Below, piece after piece: positions 63,931-64,000 of a stretch of 64,000 nt of DNA (its first letter is position 1; each line of letters starts with the position of its first letter). The DNA lies in assembly GCF_020171625.1 (NCBI RefSeq), contig NZ_JAIUZY010000015.1:1-64000 (forward strand). The letters run 5' to 3'. Source of the stretch: Salipiger bermudensis. Its GTDB lineage: Bacteria > Pseudomonadota > Alphaproteobacteria > Rhodobacterales > Rhodobacteraceae. Below the pieces are notes generated by a model. It saw only the letters and a list, made by a program, of their open reading frames with translations. It ran no database searches and had not been told where the DNA came from. A program made the position numbers and the translations under genes.

Positions 63931-64000
63931 ATGACCGCACAGATGAAGATCCTCTGCATTCACCAGAATTTCCCCGGCCAGTACAAGCACCTTGCGCCCG
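63931..64000 (+). CDS. N-terminus of a probable family 4 glycosyltransferase (3' truncated)
   Basis: Divergent from leuS, a frame opens MTAQMKILCIHQNFPGQYKH and runs off the window edge. The stretch MKILCIHQNFPGQYKHLAP is the usual start of GT-B glycosyltransferases of the GT4 type (first beta strand and the loop after it). The ATG at 63943 may be the true start. Only 23 codons are visible, so the assignment is provisional. Confidence 0.55.
   Translation, partial: MTAQMKILCIHQNFPGQYKHLAP

Overview
The window reads as chromosomal DNA of a GC-rich alphaproteobacterium of the family Rhodobacteraceae (Roseobacter-type). Pointers are a GcrA cell-cycle regulator, a phosphatidylcholine synthase, the order leuS-lptE-holA, a PEP-repeat TolA, the gene order ybgC-tolQRAB-pal-cpoB-tilS-ftsH, and a FAD oxidoreductase/DUF1365/cyclopropane-synthase operon of the type known from Rhodobacter photo-oxidative stress. 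No phage, insertion sequence, integrase or CRISPR array is visible. Most of the window is ordinary, tightly packed core genome, and many neighbouring genes overlap by ATGA.

Layout. 1-4.0 kb: a gene tail, an intergenic inverted-repeat element, pcs, a PaiB-like protein, mtaB-dapF and tRNA-Lys. 4.0-13 kb: a small membrane peptide, an MscS channel, a thiolase, a lytic transglycosylase, a UvrD-type helicase, gamma-glutamyltransferase, a flavodoxin-like protein and tRNA-Gly. 13-22 kb: an MsbA-type ABC exporter, then a photolyase/DUF2256 pair, a divergent DUF2177 gene and a five-gene overlapping operon (FAD oxidoreductase, DUF1365, cyclopropane-fatty-acid-synthase-like, SDR, TspO-like). I interpret this as a light/singlet-oxygen defence island. 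22-26 kb: a rhodanese-YeeE/YedE-small protein operon, tRNA-Pro and a DMT transporter. 26.6-32.6 kb: the leucine genes leuB, leuD and leuC, interrupted by a nuclease-family gene, a membrane protein and DUF2945. 33-41 kb: a DMT transporter, an ABC-2 permease, gcrA, a flavin reductase, a Nudix protein, pdxJ-deaminase-acpS and purE-purK. 41-49.5 kb: a YghU-type GST, an Lhr-like helicase with PdeM, a thioesterase, the C1 group fhs-chorismate mutase-folD and a MOSC protein. 49.5-59.6 kb: a Tam-like methyltransferase, ftsH, tilS and the full Tol-Pal system, all on the minus strand. 59.7-64 kb: holA, lptE and leuS, then the start of a probable glycosyltransferase.

Functionally, the right third is a cell-envelope block (Tol-Pal, FtsH, LptE). 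The middle supplies amino acids, cofactors and purines (LeuBCD, PdxJ, AcpS, PurEK, Fhs/FolD). The 15-22 kb island couples DNA photorepair to membrane-lipid modification. The most interesting places are this island, an orphan minus-strand terminator at 35.6 kb that implies an unannotated transcript, paired palindromes between tolB and pal, several coupled micro-proteins (22308-22472, 16481-16633, 44410-44553), and a nuclease-family gene whose only well-placed start appears to be CTG.
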